Source: Nocardia rosealba
Lineage (GTDB): Bacteria > Actinomycetota > Actinomycetes > Mycobacteriales > Mycobacteriaceae
Assembly (NCBI RefSeq): GCF_020216065.1
Contig: NZ_JAIWNA010000002.1
Span: 1,023,135 to 1,087,134 of the forward strand
Direction of reading: 5' to 3'
DNA: 64,000 bases
Shown piece after piece: positions 42,583 through 51,895 of this stretch (the first letter of the stretch is position 1; the number at the start of each line of letters is the position of its first letter). The notes beneath the pieces were generated by a model, which was not told the DNA's origin, made no database searches, and saw only the letters and a list, made by a program, of their open reading frames with translations. Position numbers and translations under genes: made by a program.

Positions 42583-43667
42583 CGCGCCGGATTCTGCCGG
42601 GCCTGCTCACCGCGATCACGGTCGCCTGCACGGGCTGCGCGACGGGCCTGGATCGATTGCCGCTGCCCGCACCGGGTCTCGGCGGCGACACCTACACCCT
42701 CACGGCCACCTTCACCAACGCGCTGAATCTGCCCGCGCAGGCGAAGGTGACGCTAAACGGCGCCGAGATCGGCCGGGTCGAGTCGATGGCGGCCCGCGAC
42801 TACACCGCCGTGGTGACACTGCGCATCACGGCGGCCGTGCGACTGCCGGTCGGCACGTCGGCGCAGTTGCGGTCGGCCACACCGATGGGCGATGTCTTCG
42901 TCGCGATGAAGCCACCGCCGGTGGTCGAGCCCGGCGCCGCCGTACTCGCCGACGGCGCGGCGATCGGGCCGGAGTCGACCTCGGCGGCCTCGACGATCGA
43001 GGAAATGCTCTCGCGCGCAGCACTTCTGGTGAACGGCGGCACCGTCGGGTACCTGACCACCGTGGTGGCCGCGCTCAGTGAGTACGTCGGCGGGCGCGGC
43101 GACCGACTCGCCGCACTGCTCGACGAGACCCGTGCCCTGCTCGGCATCCTCACCCAGCGATCCGATCAGATCAACGGTGTCCTCGGCTCCGCCACCGAGC
43201 TCACCGGGACGGTAGCCGCCGAGCAGGCGGCCCTCGCCGATGCCGTCGCTGCGGCCGGGCCCGCCGTCGAAGTCCTCGCCGAGAACACCGACGCGCTGGT
43301 CACCCTGGTGGATCGCGTGCACACGATCACCACCCAGCTGGCCAGGTTCCCCAGCGTGCGCGGCACCAACGACACGAGCATGGCCGCGAATATCAACACC
43401 CTGGCGTCCGGGCTCAATGCGGCGGCAACCAACCCGCAGGCCGACCTGAACGCGGTCAACGACATGATCAAGATCGTCCTCAAGATGATCAGCGGTCCCA
43501 ACGGCCATGTCGCGGTGGACATCGCCCAACTGGCCGTCCCCGACCCGGCGAGCCCGGGCGGAGCCGGTGGCCGGGCACCCGACATCACCGACTGGACCGC
43601 CTTCGTCGGTTCGCTCCAGCACATGATCGCCCGGCTCGGCGGCCGCCTGGTCGGAGTGCCGCGATGA
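42579..43667 (+). CDS. mceE: Mce-family lipoprotein, position E
   Basis: 362 residues; ATG overlaps the mceD stop. N-terminal hydrophobic stretch ends with ACTGC, a weaker lipobox with Cys at -3; this is the usual lipoprotein position of mce operons. MCE domain (YTLTATFTNALNLPAQAKVTLNGAEIGRVESM; SATPMGDVFVAMKP), long helical tail ending PDPASPGGAGG. Overlaps mceF by 4 bp. Confidence 0.9.
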   Translation: MTRRILPGLLTAITVACTGCATGLDRLPLPAPGLGGDTYTLTATFTNALNLPAQAKVTLNGAEIGRVESMAARDYTAVVTLRITAAVRLPVGTSAQLRSATPMGDVFVAMKPPPVVEPGAAVLADGAAIGPESTSAASTIEEMLSRAALLVNGGTVGYLTTVVAALSEYVGGRGDRLAALLDETRALLGILTQRSDQINGVLGSATELTGTVAAEQAALADAVAAAGPAVEVLAENTDALVTLVDRVHTITTQLARFPSVRGTNDTSMAANINTLASGLNAAATNPQADLNAVNDMIKIVLKMISGPNGHVAVDIAQLAVPDPASPGGAGGRAPDITDWTAFVGSLQHMIARLGGRLVGVPR

Positions 43668-44926
43668 CCGGGCGCGGCCCCGCCGAAGCACCCGCGCGCC
43701 TGCTCGTCGGGTTCGTCCGGGTGGCCCACCGTCACCGGTCGGCGGTGTCGTTGCTCGGGCTGCTCGCCGTCCTGGCCGGCGCCTGTTCGCACCTGCTGAT
43801 CTCGACCTTCGGCATCGAACCGCTCGCGCGCCCCTATCGGGTCCGTGTCGAACTCGCGCAGTCCGGTGGGCTGTTGCCCGGCCAGGAGGTGACTCTGCGC
43901 GGTGTGCGGGTGGGGCGGGTCGATTCGGTGCGGGTGGTCGACGAGAAGGTGGTCGCCGTCGCCGCCATCGACGACGGCGTTCGGATCCCGGCGACCGGAC
44001 GGGTCCGCGCCGCGGCCCTGTCGGCGGCGGGCGAGCAGTATCTGGATTTCGTGCCCGACACCGATGCCGGGCCGTACCTGGCCGAGGGGTCGGTGGTCAC
44101 GCTCGACCGCACCTCCACCCCGGTTCCGATGGCGGACATGCTGCAAAGTCTCAGCGGCACCCTCGCCCAGATCGATCCCGAACGGCTCGCGACGATCTCG
44201 CGGGAGCTCGGGGTGAGCAGCGCGGGCCCCGACAAACTGGCGCAAATCATCGACGGCGGCACCTTCCTCGTGTCCACCCTCGACACCGTGTTGCCGAACA
44301 CCGTGAACCTGTTGCGCAACAGCCGGGTAGTACTCACCGCCCTGCATGACGGGCGCGGCACGCTGCGCTCGACATCGGCGAATCTCGCGGCCGTCCTCGG
44401 CGGCACGGCCGCGATGACGGGTGGCTACGAGCGGCTGCTCGCGCAGACACCGCCGCTGCTCACCGAGCTCGATGCGGTGCTGGCCGAGAACTCGCCGACC
44501 ATGGTCGCCTTGCTCGGCAATCTCGTCACCGTCTCCCAGGTGGCCTACTCCCGGATCCCCGCGCTCAACGAATTCTTCTTCCCCACCCAGCGTGCGGGAT
44601 CGGCGCTCGACGCGGTCGCCTCGGCGTTCCACGACGGCGGTGTGTGGGCCCTGGCCAGCATCTACCCGCGCTACGCCTGCGACTACGACGTGCCGCGGCG
44701 CCCAGGGTCGGTGCCCGATTACGCGCAGCCGTATGTCAACGCGGACTGCACCGACCCGGACCCCACCCTCCTGCCGCGCGGCGCCCGCAACGCGCCACGC
44801 CCTGCCGACGACCCCGTTCGGCAACCCCCGCCCGCCGATCCTCTGCAAACCGCCACGCCCGCCCCGACCGGGCCGCTGACCGTCCCCACTCCCTACGGCG
44901 GCAGCTTCACGCCCGGCCCACGCTGA
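43664..44926 (+). CDS. mceF: Mce-family protein F
   Basis: 420 residues. TM helix at about 27-45 (VSLLGLLAVLAGACSHLLI), MCE domain (YRVRVELAQSGGLLPGQEVTLRGVRVGRVDSVRV; LSAAGEQYLDFVPD), helical region, a YACDYDVP segment and a Pro/Ala-rich C-terminal tail (~60 residues). Last subunit of the Mce assembly. Followed by an 80-bp gap with a weak copy of the GAGAAT dyad. Confidence 0.92.
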   Translation: MTGRGPAEAPARLLVGFVRVAHRHRSAVSLLGLLAVLAGACSHLLISTFGIEPLARPYRVRVELAQSGGLLPGQEVTLRGVRVGRVDSVRVVDEKVVAVAAIDDGVRIPATGRVRAAALSAAGEQYLDFVPDTDAGPYLAEGSVVTLDRTSTPVPMADMLQSLSGTLAQIDPERLATISRELGVSSAGPDKLAQIIDGGTFLVSTLDTVLPNTVNLLRNSRVVLTALHDGRGTLRSTSANLAAVLGGTAAMTGGYERLLAQTPPLLTELDAVLAENSPTMVALLGNLVTVSQVAYSRIPALNEFFFPTQRAGSALDAVASAFHDGGVWALASIYPRYACDYDVPRRPGSVPDYAQPYVNADCTDPDPTLLPRGARNAPRPADDPVRQPPPADPLQTATPAPTGPLTVPTPYGGSFTPGPR

Positions 44927-44978
44927 CAACCACCCCGCTCAACCCTGGACACCTCGATCGCCATCCGCATACGCTTGC

Positions 44979-44993
44979 GAGAATTCCATTTCC
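44979..44993. promoter_or_regulatory. Weak copy of the GAGAAT dyad
   Basis: GAGAATTCCATTTCC (44979-44993) matches 10 of 15 positions of the dyad at 46496, with a perfect left half-site. The ten bases TTGCGAGAAT (44975-44984) recur exactly at 46492-46501. It is 14 bp before the ATG of the aldehyde dehydrogenase. Confidence 0.4.
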
Positions 44994-45006
44994 ACTATAG
45001 GAGAAC

Positions 45007-46467
45007 ATGATGTCCGTACAGAACGTGCTCGACGAGATCCGCAACCGGCCCGGCACCGGTGACGTGATCCCGGTCATCGATCCCGCCACCGAGGAACGGC
45101 TCACCGAATTCACCGACGGCGGAACCGATGCCGTCGACGCCGCCGTGGCACGGGCGAAGGCCGCGTCGCAGTCCGGCATCTGGAAGAACCTCGCGGGCAG
45201 CGAAAAGGCCAAGATCCTGTGGCGCGTCGCCGATCTCATCGAGGAGAACACCGGCGTCCTGGCCGATCTCGAATCCCTCAACGCGGGCATCCCACAGAAC
45301 CAGGCCGCCACCATCGTCGCCGTCGGCGCGGAATGGTTCCGCTACTACGCGGGCTGGTGCACCAAGATCGACGGCATCGCCCACGATGTGAACGCAGGCG
45401 GACTCGTCGGCGTGGAATCGCACCAGCACGCCTACACCCTCAAGGAGCCCTATGACGTTGTGGGGCTGATCTTCCCGTGGAACGGGCCGGTGTTCAACTA
45501 CTGCGCCAAGGTCGCGCCCGCCCTGGCCGCCGGCTGCAGCAGCGTGGTCAAACCCGCCGAGGAGACACCGCTGTCGGCACTGGTACTCGACCGCCTCCTC
45601 ACCGAAGCGGGGGTGCCCGACGGCGTGGTCAACCTCATCAACGGCTACGGCCACACCACCGGCGCGGCCATCACGGCGCACCCGGACGTGGACAAGGTCG
45701 CCTTCACCGGGTCGACCGAGGTGGGCAGGGCCATCGTGCAGGCCTCGGCGGCAAGCAATCTCAACAAGATCACCCTCGAACTCGGCGGCAAGTCACCGGT
45801 GCTGATCTTCGACGACGCCGACCTCGACATGGCGATCATGATGGCCGGTTTCGGCTCCTTCACCCACTCGGGCCAGGCCTGCGTGTGCGGTTCCCGCGTC
45901 TTCGTCCAGCGCGGCGCCTACGAGAAAGTGGTCGCGGGCATGGCCACGCTGGCCGACAACATGAAGCTGGGCGGGCCCAAGGAAGAGGGCACCATGGTCG
46001 GCCCGCTGATCAGCGCCAAGCAGCTCACGCGCGTACTCGGTTACGTCGAGCAGGGCAGGTCCGACGGCGTCGAATTCGTCACCGGCGGTGAGCGTCTCGA
46101 CCGCACCGGCTACTTCGTGCACCCCACCGTCGTCACCGAGGTCGACCCGGCGACCAGCCGCCTCTACCGCGAGGAGATCTTCGGGCCGATCGTCACGGTG
46201 CTGCCGTTCGACACCGAGGAAGAGGCCGTCGCGATGGCCAACGACAGCACCTACGGCTTGGCCGCCACCGTATGGACCAAGGACCTGGGACGCGCGCATC
46301 GCCTGGCCAAGCAGTTGCAGGCCGGAACTGTGTCGCTGAACTGCCAGCTCGTGTTCGACCACTCCATGCCGTTCGGCGGCTACAAGCAGTCCGGCTGGGG
46401 ACACGAGGCGGGCAAGGCGGGCCTCGACGCGTACCTGCAGACCAAGACGGTGTGGGCCCAGATGTGA
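45007..46467 (+). CDS. Aldehyde dehydrogenase (post-mce)
   Basis: 486 residues (ATG 45007 or 45010; AGGAG precedes). Betaine/benzaldehyde-dehydrogenase-like: FPWNGPVFN, VVKPAEETP, FTGSTEVGR, Glu258 in LELGGKS, catalytic Cys292 in GQACVCGSR (followed by Cys294), and PFGGYKQSGWGHE near the end. Oxidises a pathway aldehyde to an acid. First gene after mce, with a candidate operator directly upstream, so it may start a separate transcript. Confidence 0.92.
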   Translation: MMSVQNVLDEIRNRPGTGDVIPVIDPATEERLTEFTDGGTDAVDAAVARAKAASQSGIWKNLAGSEKAKILWRVADLIEENTGVLADLESLNAGIPQNQAATIVAVGAEWFRYYAGWCTKIDGIAHDVNAGGLVGVESHQHAYTLKEPYDVVGLIFPWNGPVFNYCAKVAPALAAGCSSVVKPAEETPLSALVLDRLLTEAGVPDGVVNLINGYGHTTGAAITAHPDVDKVAFTGSTEVGRAIVQASAASNLNKITLELGGKSPVLIFDDADLDMAIMMAGFGSFTHSGQACVCGSRVFVQRGAYEKVVAGMATLADNMKLGGPKEEGTMVGPLISAKQLTRVLGYVEQGRSDGVEFVTGGERLDRTGYFVHPTVVTEVDPATSRLYREEIFGPIVTVLPFDTEEEAVAMANDSTYGLAATVWTKDLGRAHRLAKQLQAGTVSLNCQLVFDHSMPFGGYKQSGWGHEAGKAGLDAYLQTKTVWAQM

Positions 46468-46495
46468 GAGCGGGACATTGCCATGCACCCATTGC

Positions 46496-46510
46496 GAGAA
46501 TATGATTCTC
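46496..46510. promoter_or_regulatory. GAGAAT-N3-ATTCTC operator (best copy)
   Basis: GAGAAT-ATG-ATTCTC, a perfect 15-bp dyad, sits 22 bp before the ATG at 46533, with AAGGAGG between. Related sites lie at 55907-55921 and 56047-56061, and a weak one at 44979-44993. Probably the binding site of a TetR- or other dimeric repressor controlling this gene block. Confidence 0.65.
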
Positions 46511-46532
46511 ATCAATCACTAAGGAGGCTCTC

Positions 46533-47726
46533 ATGACGCAGCTGGATCTGCCGTATCAGTTGTTCGACGCGGACAACCACCTCTACGAGACCAAGGACGC
46601 TCTCACCAGGTACCTCCCCAAGGAGTACGAGGGGACCATCCAATACGTCGAGATCAACGGCCGGACCAAGATCGCGGTGCTCGGCCAGATCAGCGAGTAC
46701 ATCCCCAACCCCACCTTCGAGGTGGTCGCCCGGCCCGGCGCGATGGAGGACTACTTCAAGAACGGCAACCCGGAGGGCAAGAGCCGCCGGGAGATCTTCG
46801 GCAAGGCCATGCGCTCGATTCCGGCGTTCCGCGAGCCGGGCGCGCGCCTGGAACTCATGAACGAGCTCCAGCTGAACCGCTCGCTGATGTTCCCCACGCT
46901 GGCCAGCCTCGTCGAGGAGCGCATGCGCCACCACCCCGATCTCATCCACGCGGTGGTCCACTCGCTGAACCGCTGGCTGCTCGAAACCTGGGGCGAAGAC
47001 GGCAATTTCGTCTACAAGGACCGCATCTTCACCGTGCCCGTGGTGAGCCTGCCGATCGTCGAGAAGGCGATCGAGGAACTCGACTGGTGTGTCGAACACG
47101 GCGCCAAGGCCATCCTGGTCCGCCCCGCGCCGGTCCCCGGCCTGCGCGGGCCGCGCTCGTTCGCCATGCCGGAGTTCGACCCGTTCTGGCGACGGGTGGT
47201 CGAGCACGACGTGCTGGTCACCATGCACTCCTCCGACAGCGGCTACTCCCGGCACAACGCCGAGTGGGAGGGCTCGAGTCTGGAGATGCTGCCGTTCCAG
47301 ACCAACACCTTCCGGATGACCACCGAGTGGCGCCCCATCCAGGACGCGGTGGCCTCCTGGGTGTGTCACGGTGCGCTGTTCCGCTTCCCCGAACTCAAGG
47401 TGGCCGTCATCGAGAACGGCGCGTCGTGGCTGGCACCGCTGCTCGAGAACCTCGCCGACGTGGCCAAGAAGGCGCCGGAGGGCTTCGGTCATCAGGACCC
47501 GGTGGAGGCGGTCAAGCGCGGCATCTTCGTCAGCCCGTTCTGGGAGGAGGATCTCGGCGCGATCGCCGACCTCATGGGCGTGGACAACGTGCTGTTCGGC
47601 TCCGACTACCCGCACCCGGAGGGCCTGGCCGAGCCCGCGCGCTACATCCACGAGATCAAGGACATGAACCTCGAGCATCAGGCCAAGATCATGGGCGGCA
47701 ATCTCGCGAGGCTGCTGAAGGTATGA
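46533..47726 (+). CDS. Amidohydrolase-2 family protein (TIM-barrel hydrolase/decarboxylase) 1
   Basis: 397 residues; AAGGAGG 7 nt upstream of ATG. Begins QLFDADNHLYE, the variant D-x-D-N-H start common in actinobacterial amidohydrolase-2 proteins; later MHSSDSGYS, a central VAVIENGASWL and the conserved FGSDYPHPEG. Relatives include decarboxylases and hydrolases of aromatic or enol acids. Followed by the acyl-CoA synthetase with a 4-bp overlap, and a second family member two genes on, so they may act on the same CoA-linked intermediate. Confidence 0.85.
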   Translation: MTQLDLPYQLFDADNHLYETKDALTRYLPKEYEGTIQYVEINGRTKIAVLGQISEYIPNPTFEVVARPGAMEDYFKNGNPEGKSRREIFGKAMRSIPAFREPGARLELMNELQLNRSLMFPTLASLVEERMRHHPDLIHAVVHSLNRWLLETWGEDGNFVYKDRIFTVPVVSLPIVEKAIEELDWCVEHGAKAILVRPAPVPGLRGPRSFAMPEFDPFWRRVVEHDVLVTMHSSDSGYSRHNAEWEGSSLEMLPFQTNTFRMTTEWRPIQDAVASWVCHGALFRFPELKVAVIENGASWLAPLLENLADVAKKAPEGFGHQDPVEAVKRGIFVSPFWEEDLGAIADLMGVDNVLFGSDYPHPEGLAEPARYIHEIKDMNLEHQAKIMGGNLARLLKV

Positions 47727-49183
47727 CCTGGCAGACCATTCCGCAGCTGGTCCGCAGCGCCGCCGATCGCTTCGAGGATGCCGAAGCGATCGTGGACGGG
47801 CCACTGCGGTTGAGTTTCGCCGAACTCGCCGATCGGGTGCGGGTCGCCGCGGGCGCGTTCGCGGCGGTCGGCGTCGGCAAGGGCGACCGGGTGGCGATCT
47901 GGGCGCCCAATTCCGCCGAGTGGATCGTCGCCGCGTTCGGGCTGGTCACCGCCGGTGGCGTGCTCGTCCCGATCAACACCCGGTTCAAGGCCGAGGAAGC
48001 CGCCGACGTGGTGCGGCGCAGCGGCGCTCGGCTGCTGCTGGTGCAGCAGGGCTTCCTCGGCACGCACCACACCGCACCCGACGGTGTGCCGGTGATCGAC
48101 CTGAAGTCCGATTTCCTGTCCAGCGGACAACCTTTCGAACAGGCGCTGAGCGGCAGCGAGATCGCCGACATCATCTACACCTCCGGCACCACCGGCAGGC
48201 CCAAGGGTGTGATGATGAATCATCGCCAGACCCTGCGCCTGTACGCGGAGTGGTGCGATCTGGCCGACCTGCGCGAAGGCGACCGGTATCTGATCGTCAA
48301 CCCGTTCTTCCACACCTTCGGGTACAAGGCGGGGCTGATCAGCTCGCTCATCCGGGGCGCGACCGTGCTGCCGGTGCCGGTGTTCGACATCGATCGCGTG
48401 CTCGAACTCGTCGAGCGAGAGCGGGTGACGATGCTGCCCGGCCCACCGACCCTCTATCACGCGCTGCTCGACGCACCGCCCACCCGCGACTTGTCGTCGC
48501 TGCGGGCGGCGGTGACCGGGGCGGCCGACATCCCGGTCGAACTCATCCGGCGGATCAAGACCGAACTACCGTTCCGGTCGATCATGACCGGTTACGGGCT
48601 CACCGAGGCCGGCACCGCGACCGCCTCGCGGCCCGGCGACACCTTCGAGCAGATCGCCACCACGGTCGGAACCCCGTGCGACGGTGTGGAGATCCGCATC
48701 GCCGCCGACGACGAGGTACTGGTCCGCGGGTACTCGGTGATGCAGGGCTACTTCGACGATCCCGACGCCACCGCCGAGGCGATCGACGCGCAGGGCTGGT
48801 TGCACACCGGCGATCTCGGCAGTCTCGACTCCGACGGGCGGCTTCGGATCATCGGGCGCAAGAAGGACATGTTCATCGTCGGCGGCTTCAATGCCTATCC
48901 CGCCGAGATCGAGGCCTTTCTGCTCGAGCATCCGGCGGTGGCCCAGGTCGCGGTCGTCGGCGTTCCCGACGGCCGGCTCGGACAGGTCGGCCGGGCCTTC
49001 GTCGTGCGCAAGGGACCGGTGTCGGAGGCGGAGCTGGTGTCGTGGGCCCGCGACCGGATGGCCGGCTACAAGGCACCGAGATCCGTGTGCTTCCTCGACG
49101 AGCTGCCGCTCAACGCCACCGGCAAGGTCATGAAAGACCAACTCCGCCAATCGTTTCCTTCGACTTCGAGGAACCCCTCATGA
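47723..49183 (+). CDS. Acyl-CoA synthetase (FadD-like, AMP-forming)
   Basis: 486 residues from ATG overlapping the previous stop. ANL superfamily motifs: P-loop YTSGTTGRPKG, NPFFHTFGYKAG, TGYGLTEAG, WLHTGDLG, GRKKDMFIVGGFNAYPAEIE and the C-terminal catalytic Lys in NATGKVMK. Similar in size and motifs to FadD3-type synthetases that activate steroid-derived acids. Predicted ATP-dependent CoA ligation of the pathway carboxylate. Both neighbours are amidohydrolase-2 genes with 4-bp overlaps. Confidence 0.9.
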   Translation: MTWQTIPQLVRSAADRFEDAEAIVDGPLRLSFAELADRVRVAAGAFAAVGVGKGDRVAIWAPNSAEWIVAAFGLVTAGGVLVPINTRFKAEEAADVVRRSGARLLLVQQGFLGTHHTAPDGVPVIDLKSDFLSSGQPFEQALSGSEIADIIYTSGTTGRPKGVMMNHRQTLRLYAEWCDLADLREGDRYLIVNPFFHTFGYKAGLISSLIRGATVLPVPVFDIDRVLELVERERVTMLPGPPTLYHALLDAPPTRDLSSLRAAVTGAADIPVELIRRIKTELPFRSIMTGYGLTEAGTATASRPGDTFEQIATTVGTPCDGVEIRIAADDEVLVRGYSVMQGYFDDPDATAEAIDAQGWLHTGDLGSLDSDGRLRIIGRKKDMFIVGGFNAYPAEIEAFLLEHPAVAQVAVVGVPDGRLGQVGRAFVVRKGPVSEAELVSWARDRMAGYKAPRSVCFLDELPLNATGKVMKDQLRQSFPSTSRNPS

Positions 49184-50436
49184 ACTTCTCCGACATGATC
49201 CTGGTCAGCATCGACGACCACGTGGTCGAACCGGCCGACATGTTCGCCCGGCACACCCCGAGCAAGTACGCCGAATACATCCCGAAGCTGATCACCAACG
49301 GTCAGGGCGTCGATCAGTGGGTCTACCGGGACAAGCCGGTGGGTGTCACCGGCCTCAACGCCGTGGTCGGCTGGCCGAAGGAGGAATGGGACAAGAACCC
49401 GGCCCGCTACGCCGAGATGCGCCCGGGGGTGTACGACATCCACCGCCGGGTGGAGGACATGAACGCCAACGGCATCCTGTCCTCGATGTGTTTTCCGACC
49501 TTCGCCGGATTCAGCGCGGGACACCTGAGCCAGTTCAAGGACGAGATCACCATCGCGGTGATCTCGGCGTACAACGACTGGCACATCGACGAATGGTGTG
49601 CCACCTATCCCGGCCGGTTCATCCCGAACGCGATTCTGCCGCTGTGGGATCCGCAGCTGGCCGTCGCCGAGATCACCCGGGTCGCCGCCAAGGGGTGCCG
49701 CGGTGTCACGATGCCGGAGCTGCCCCATGTCGACGGGCTGCCCTCCTATCACGACGGTGAGTACTGGGCGCCGGTGTGGGCGGCCCTCGCCGACACCGGG
49801 TTGGTGATGAATCTGCACATCGGGCAGGGTTTCGGTGCGCTGCGACTGGCACCGAACGCGCCGATCGACAATCTGATGTGCCTCGCGCCGACGGTGTCCC
49901 AGATCGCCGTGCAGGATCTGCTGTGGGGGCCCGCGCTGCGCGGTTACCCCGGGCTGAAAGTCGCGCTGTCCGAGGGCGGAATCGGCTGGATCCCTTTCTA
50001 TCTCGATCGTTCCGACCGCCACTACACCAACCAGAAGTGGCTGCGCCGCGACTTCGGTGGCCGCCTGCCCAGCGACGTGTTCCGCGAGCACGTGATGGCT
50101 TGCTATGTCACCGACCGGCATTCGCTGGAAATGCGGCACCGGATCGGCATCGACATCATCGCGTGGGAATGCGACTACCCGCATTCGGACTCGCTGTTCC
50201 CCGACGCTCCCGAGTACGTGCTGGAAGAACTCGTCGCGGCGGGCGCCGACGACAGCGATATCCACAAGATCACGTGGCAGAACGCCTGCCGGTTCCTGGA
50301 CTGGGATCCCTTCGCCCACGTTCCCCGGGCCGAGGCCACGGTCGAGGCACTGCGGAACACGGCACGCGATGTCGACCTGACCATCCGGCCCCGCGAGGAA
50401 TGGGCGCGCCGCTACGCCGCCCAGCACGCAGGCTGA
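49180..50436 (+). CDS. Amidohydrolase-2 family protein 2
   Basis: 418 residues from ATG 49180 (ATGA overlap). Begins MILVSIDDHVVEP, the classical amidohydrolase-2 start (SxDDHVxEP); also FPTFAGFSAGH, HIDEWCATYPGRF, VMNLHIGQG, WECDYPHSDSLFP. Metal-dependent TIM-barrel hydrolase or decarboxylase. Distinct from the protein at 46533 but in the same operon, and both types recur in mycobacterial lipid-catabolic clusters. Confidence 0.88.
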   Translation: MNFSDMILVSIDDHVVEPADMFARHTPSKYAEYIPKLITNGQGVDQWVYRDKPVGVTGLNAVVGWPKEEWDKNPARYAEMRPGVYDIHRRVEDMNANGILSSMCFPTFAGFSAGHLSQFKDEITIAVISAYNDWHIDEWCATYPGRFIPNAILPLWDPQLAVAEITRVAAKGCRGVTMPELPHVDGLPSYHDGEYWAPVWAALADTGLVMNLHIGQGFGALRLAPNAPIDNLMCLAPTVSQIAVQDLLWGPALRGYPGLKVALSEGGIGWIPFYLDRSDRHYTNQKWLRRDFGGRLPSDVFREHVMACYVTDRHSLEMRHRIGIDIIAWECDYPHSDSLFPDAPEYVLEELVAAGADDSDIHKITWQNACRFLDWDPFAHVPRAEATVEALRNTARDVDLTIRPREEWARRYAAQHAG

Positions 50437-50459
50437 TCCCCCGAACCAGAAGGAAACTC

Positions 50460-50762
50460 ATGCATCTCATCGTCTTCTCCAGCCCCCGCGAGGGTATGGA
50501 CACCGAATACAACACCTGGTACGACGAAGTCCACATCCCGGACATGCTTGCCATCCCCGGTGTCACCTCGTGTACCCGATTGCGCGCCGAGCCGGTCGGC
50601 GGCCAGGCGCCGGAGTTCGCCTATCTCGCCGATTACGTCGTCGACGGTGATGTCGGCGCGGTTCTGGGCGAGATCAAGGCGCGTTCCGCCGACGGCCGCA
50701 TCCGGCTCAGCCCCGCCATCGATCCGACGGCCACGAAAGTGACCGTCTGGGAATCCCATTGA
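50460..50762 (+). CDS. EthD/DUF4286-like dimeric alpha-beta barrel protein
   Basis: 100 residues from ATG 50460 (AAGGAA upstream). Sequence pattern YNTWYDEVHIPDMLAIPGVTSCTRLR is typical of small ferredoxin-fold dimeric barrels (EthD, DUF4286). Often accessory or isomerase-like proteins in oxygenase clusters. Overlaps the FadE start (ATGATG). Reaction unknown. Confidence 0.8.
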   Translation: MHLIVFSSPREGMDTEYNTWYDEVHIPDMLAIPGVTSCTRLRAEPVGGQAPEFAYLADYVVDGDVGAVLGEIKARSADGRIRLSPAIDPTATKVTVWESH

Positions 50763-51895
50763 TGGATTACGCGCTCACCGCCGACCAGCGGTTGTTCGCC
50801 GCCACCACGCGCGAGTTCCTCGCCGCGTCCGTTCCGCTCGACGTCGTGCGCGGCCTCGCCACGGCGGGGGTGGGATTCGACCGCGAGTGGTGGCGGCGGG
50901 GCGCCGAGCTCGGCTGGACCGCGCCGCTGGTTCCCGAGGAACTGGGCGGCGGGTCGGTCTCGTCCGCACCGATGGCCGATCTGGCCCTGCTCGCGGTGGA
51001 GTTCGGCCGCGCCTGCGCCCCGGGTCCGCTCGTCACCACGAGCGCCGTGCTCGCGGGACTGGCCGGCGAGCGGGACCGTTTCGCCGAGCTCGTCACGGCG
51101 ATTCTCAGCGGTGAAACTGTCGCTGCCTGGGCGTATTACGAACCGGGACGCGGCTTCGCCGAGGCACCGGAGCGGACCGTCGCGGTGCCCGTGGGCGACG
51201 GCTTCCGGGTCACCGGGGTGAAGGACCGGGTCGAGTGTGGTGATCAGGCCGAGATGTTCCTGGTGCCCGCCCTTGGCCCGGACGGGCCGGTACAGGTCGT
51301 GATTCCCGCCGACACATCAGGCGTCGCCGTCACACCGATGTGGACATTGGACCTCGTCCGGCGCATGGCGACAGTCGAATTCGACGAGGTGCTCGTCGGG
51401 CCGGACGCGGTGGTCCAGTCCCACCCGCGCGCGGTCCGCAGCGCGCTCGAGGCCCAGGAGCACGTCGCCGCCGTACTCACCGCGGCCGAGTCGACCGGTG
51501 CGGCCGAGCACGCCTTCGGACTGACCGTCGGGTGGATGTTCGACCGCTATACCTTCGGCCGTCCGCTGGCGTCCTACCAGGCGCTCAAACATCGCGCCGC
51601 CGACGGCAAGACCGCACTGGAGGCGTGTCAGGCCACCGTGTGGGCGGCGGCGAACACCTTCGGAACCGACCCGACGGCCACCGCCGAGGCCGTCGGAGTC
51701 GCGAAGTCCTTCGTCGGCGGAGTCACCCCGGAGCTGGTACAGGAGTGCGTGCAGATCCACGGCGGCATCGGGGTGACCTGGGAGCACGACCTGCACCTCT
51801 ACCTGCGCCGCGTCACGACGGGGCGAGCCATGTACGGGACGCCGGAGGAACATCGCCGCCGCCTGGCCGCGCTCCTGGACAGGAAGGTCGCATGA
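50759..51895 (+). CDS. Acyl-CoA dehydrogenase (FadE), subunit 1
   Basis: 378 residues (ATG 50759 or 50762). ACAD fold: N-terminal helical domain (YALTADQRLFAATTREFL), beta domain, then C-terminal helices with FDRYTFGRPLASYQALKHR and VQIHGGIGVTWEHDLHLYLRR. Somewhat short and divergent in the middle domain, as in one partner of the alpha2beta2 FadE heterotetramers used for steroid and bulky acyl-CoAs. It overlaps the second FadE gene by 4 bp, supporting a heteromeric enzyme. Confidence 0.9.
   Translation: MMDYALTADQRLFAATTREFLAASVPLDVVRGLATAGVGFDREWWRRGAELGWTAPLVPEELGGGSVSSAPMADLALLAVEFGRACAPGPLVTTSAVLAGLAGERDRFAELVTAILSGETVAAWAYYEPGRGFAEAPERTVAVPVGDGFRVTGVKDRVECGDQAEMFLVPALGPDGPVQVVIPADTSGVAVTPMWTLDLVRRMATVEFDEVLVGPDAVVQSHPRAVRSALEAQEHVAAVLTAAESTGAAEHAFGLTVGWMFDRYTFGRPLASYQALKHRAADGKTALEACQATVWAAANTFGTDPTATAEAVGVAKSFVGGVTPELVQECVQIHGGIGVTWEHDLHLYLRRVTTGRAMYGTPEEHRRRLAALLDRKVA

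Noticed and set aside
43166..44929. 587-codon minus-strand ORF opposite mceF
   Set aside because: Shadow of mceE/mceF; Arg/Gly/His-rich with no domain.
46496..46510. Zur/Fur box
   Set aside because: Resembles TGAnAATnATTnTCA-type metal boxes, but the repeated copies sit only before catabolic genes and no metal-uptake gene is present; a catabolic regulator is simpler.
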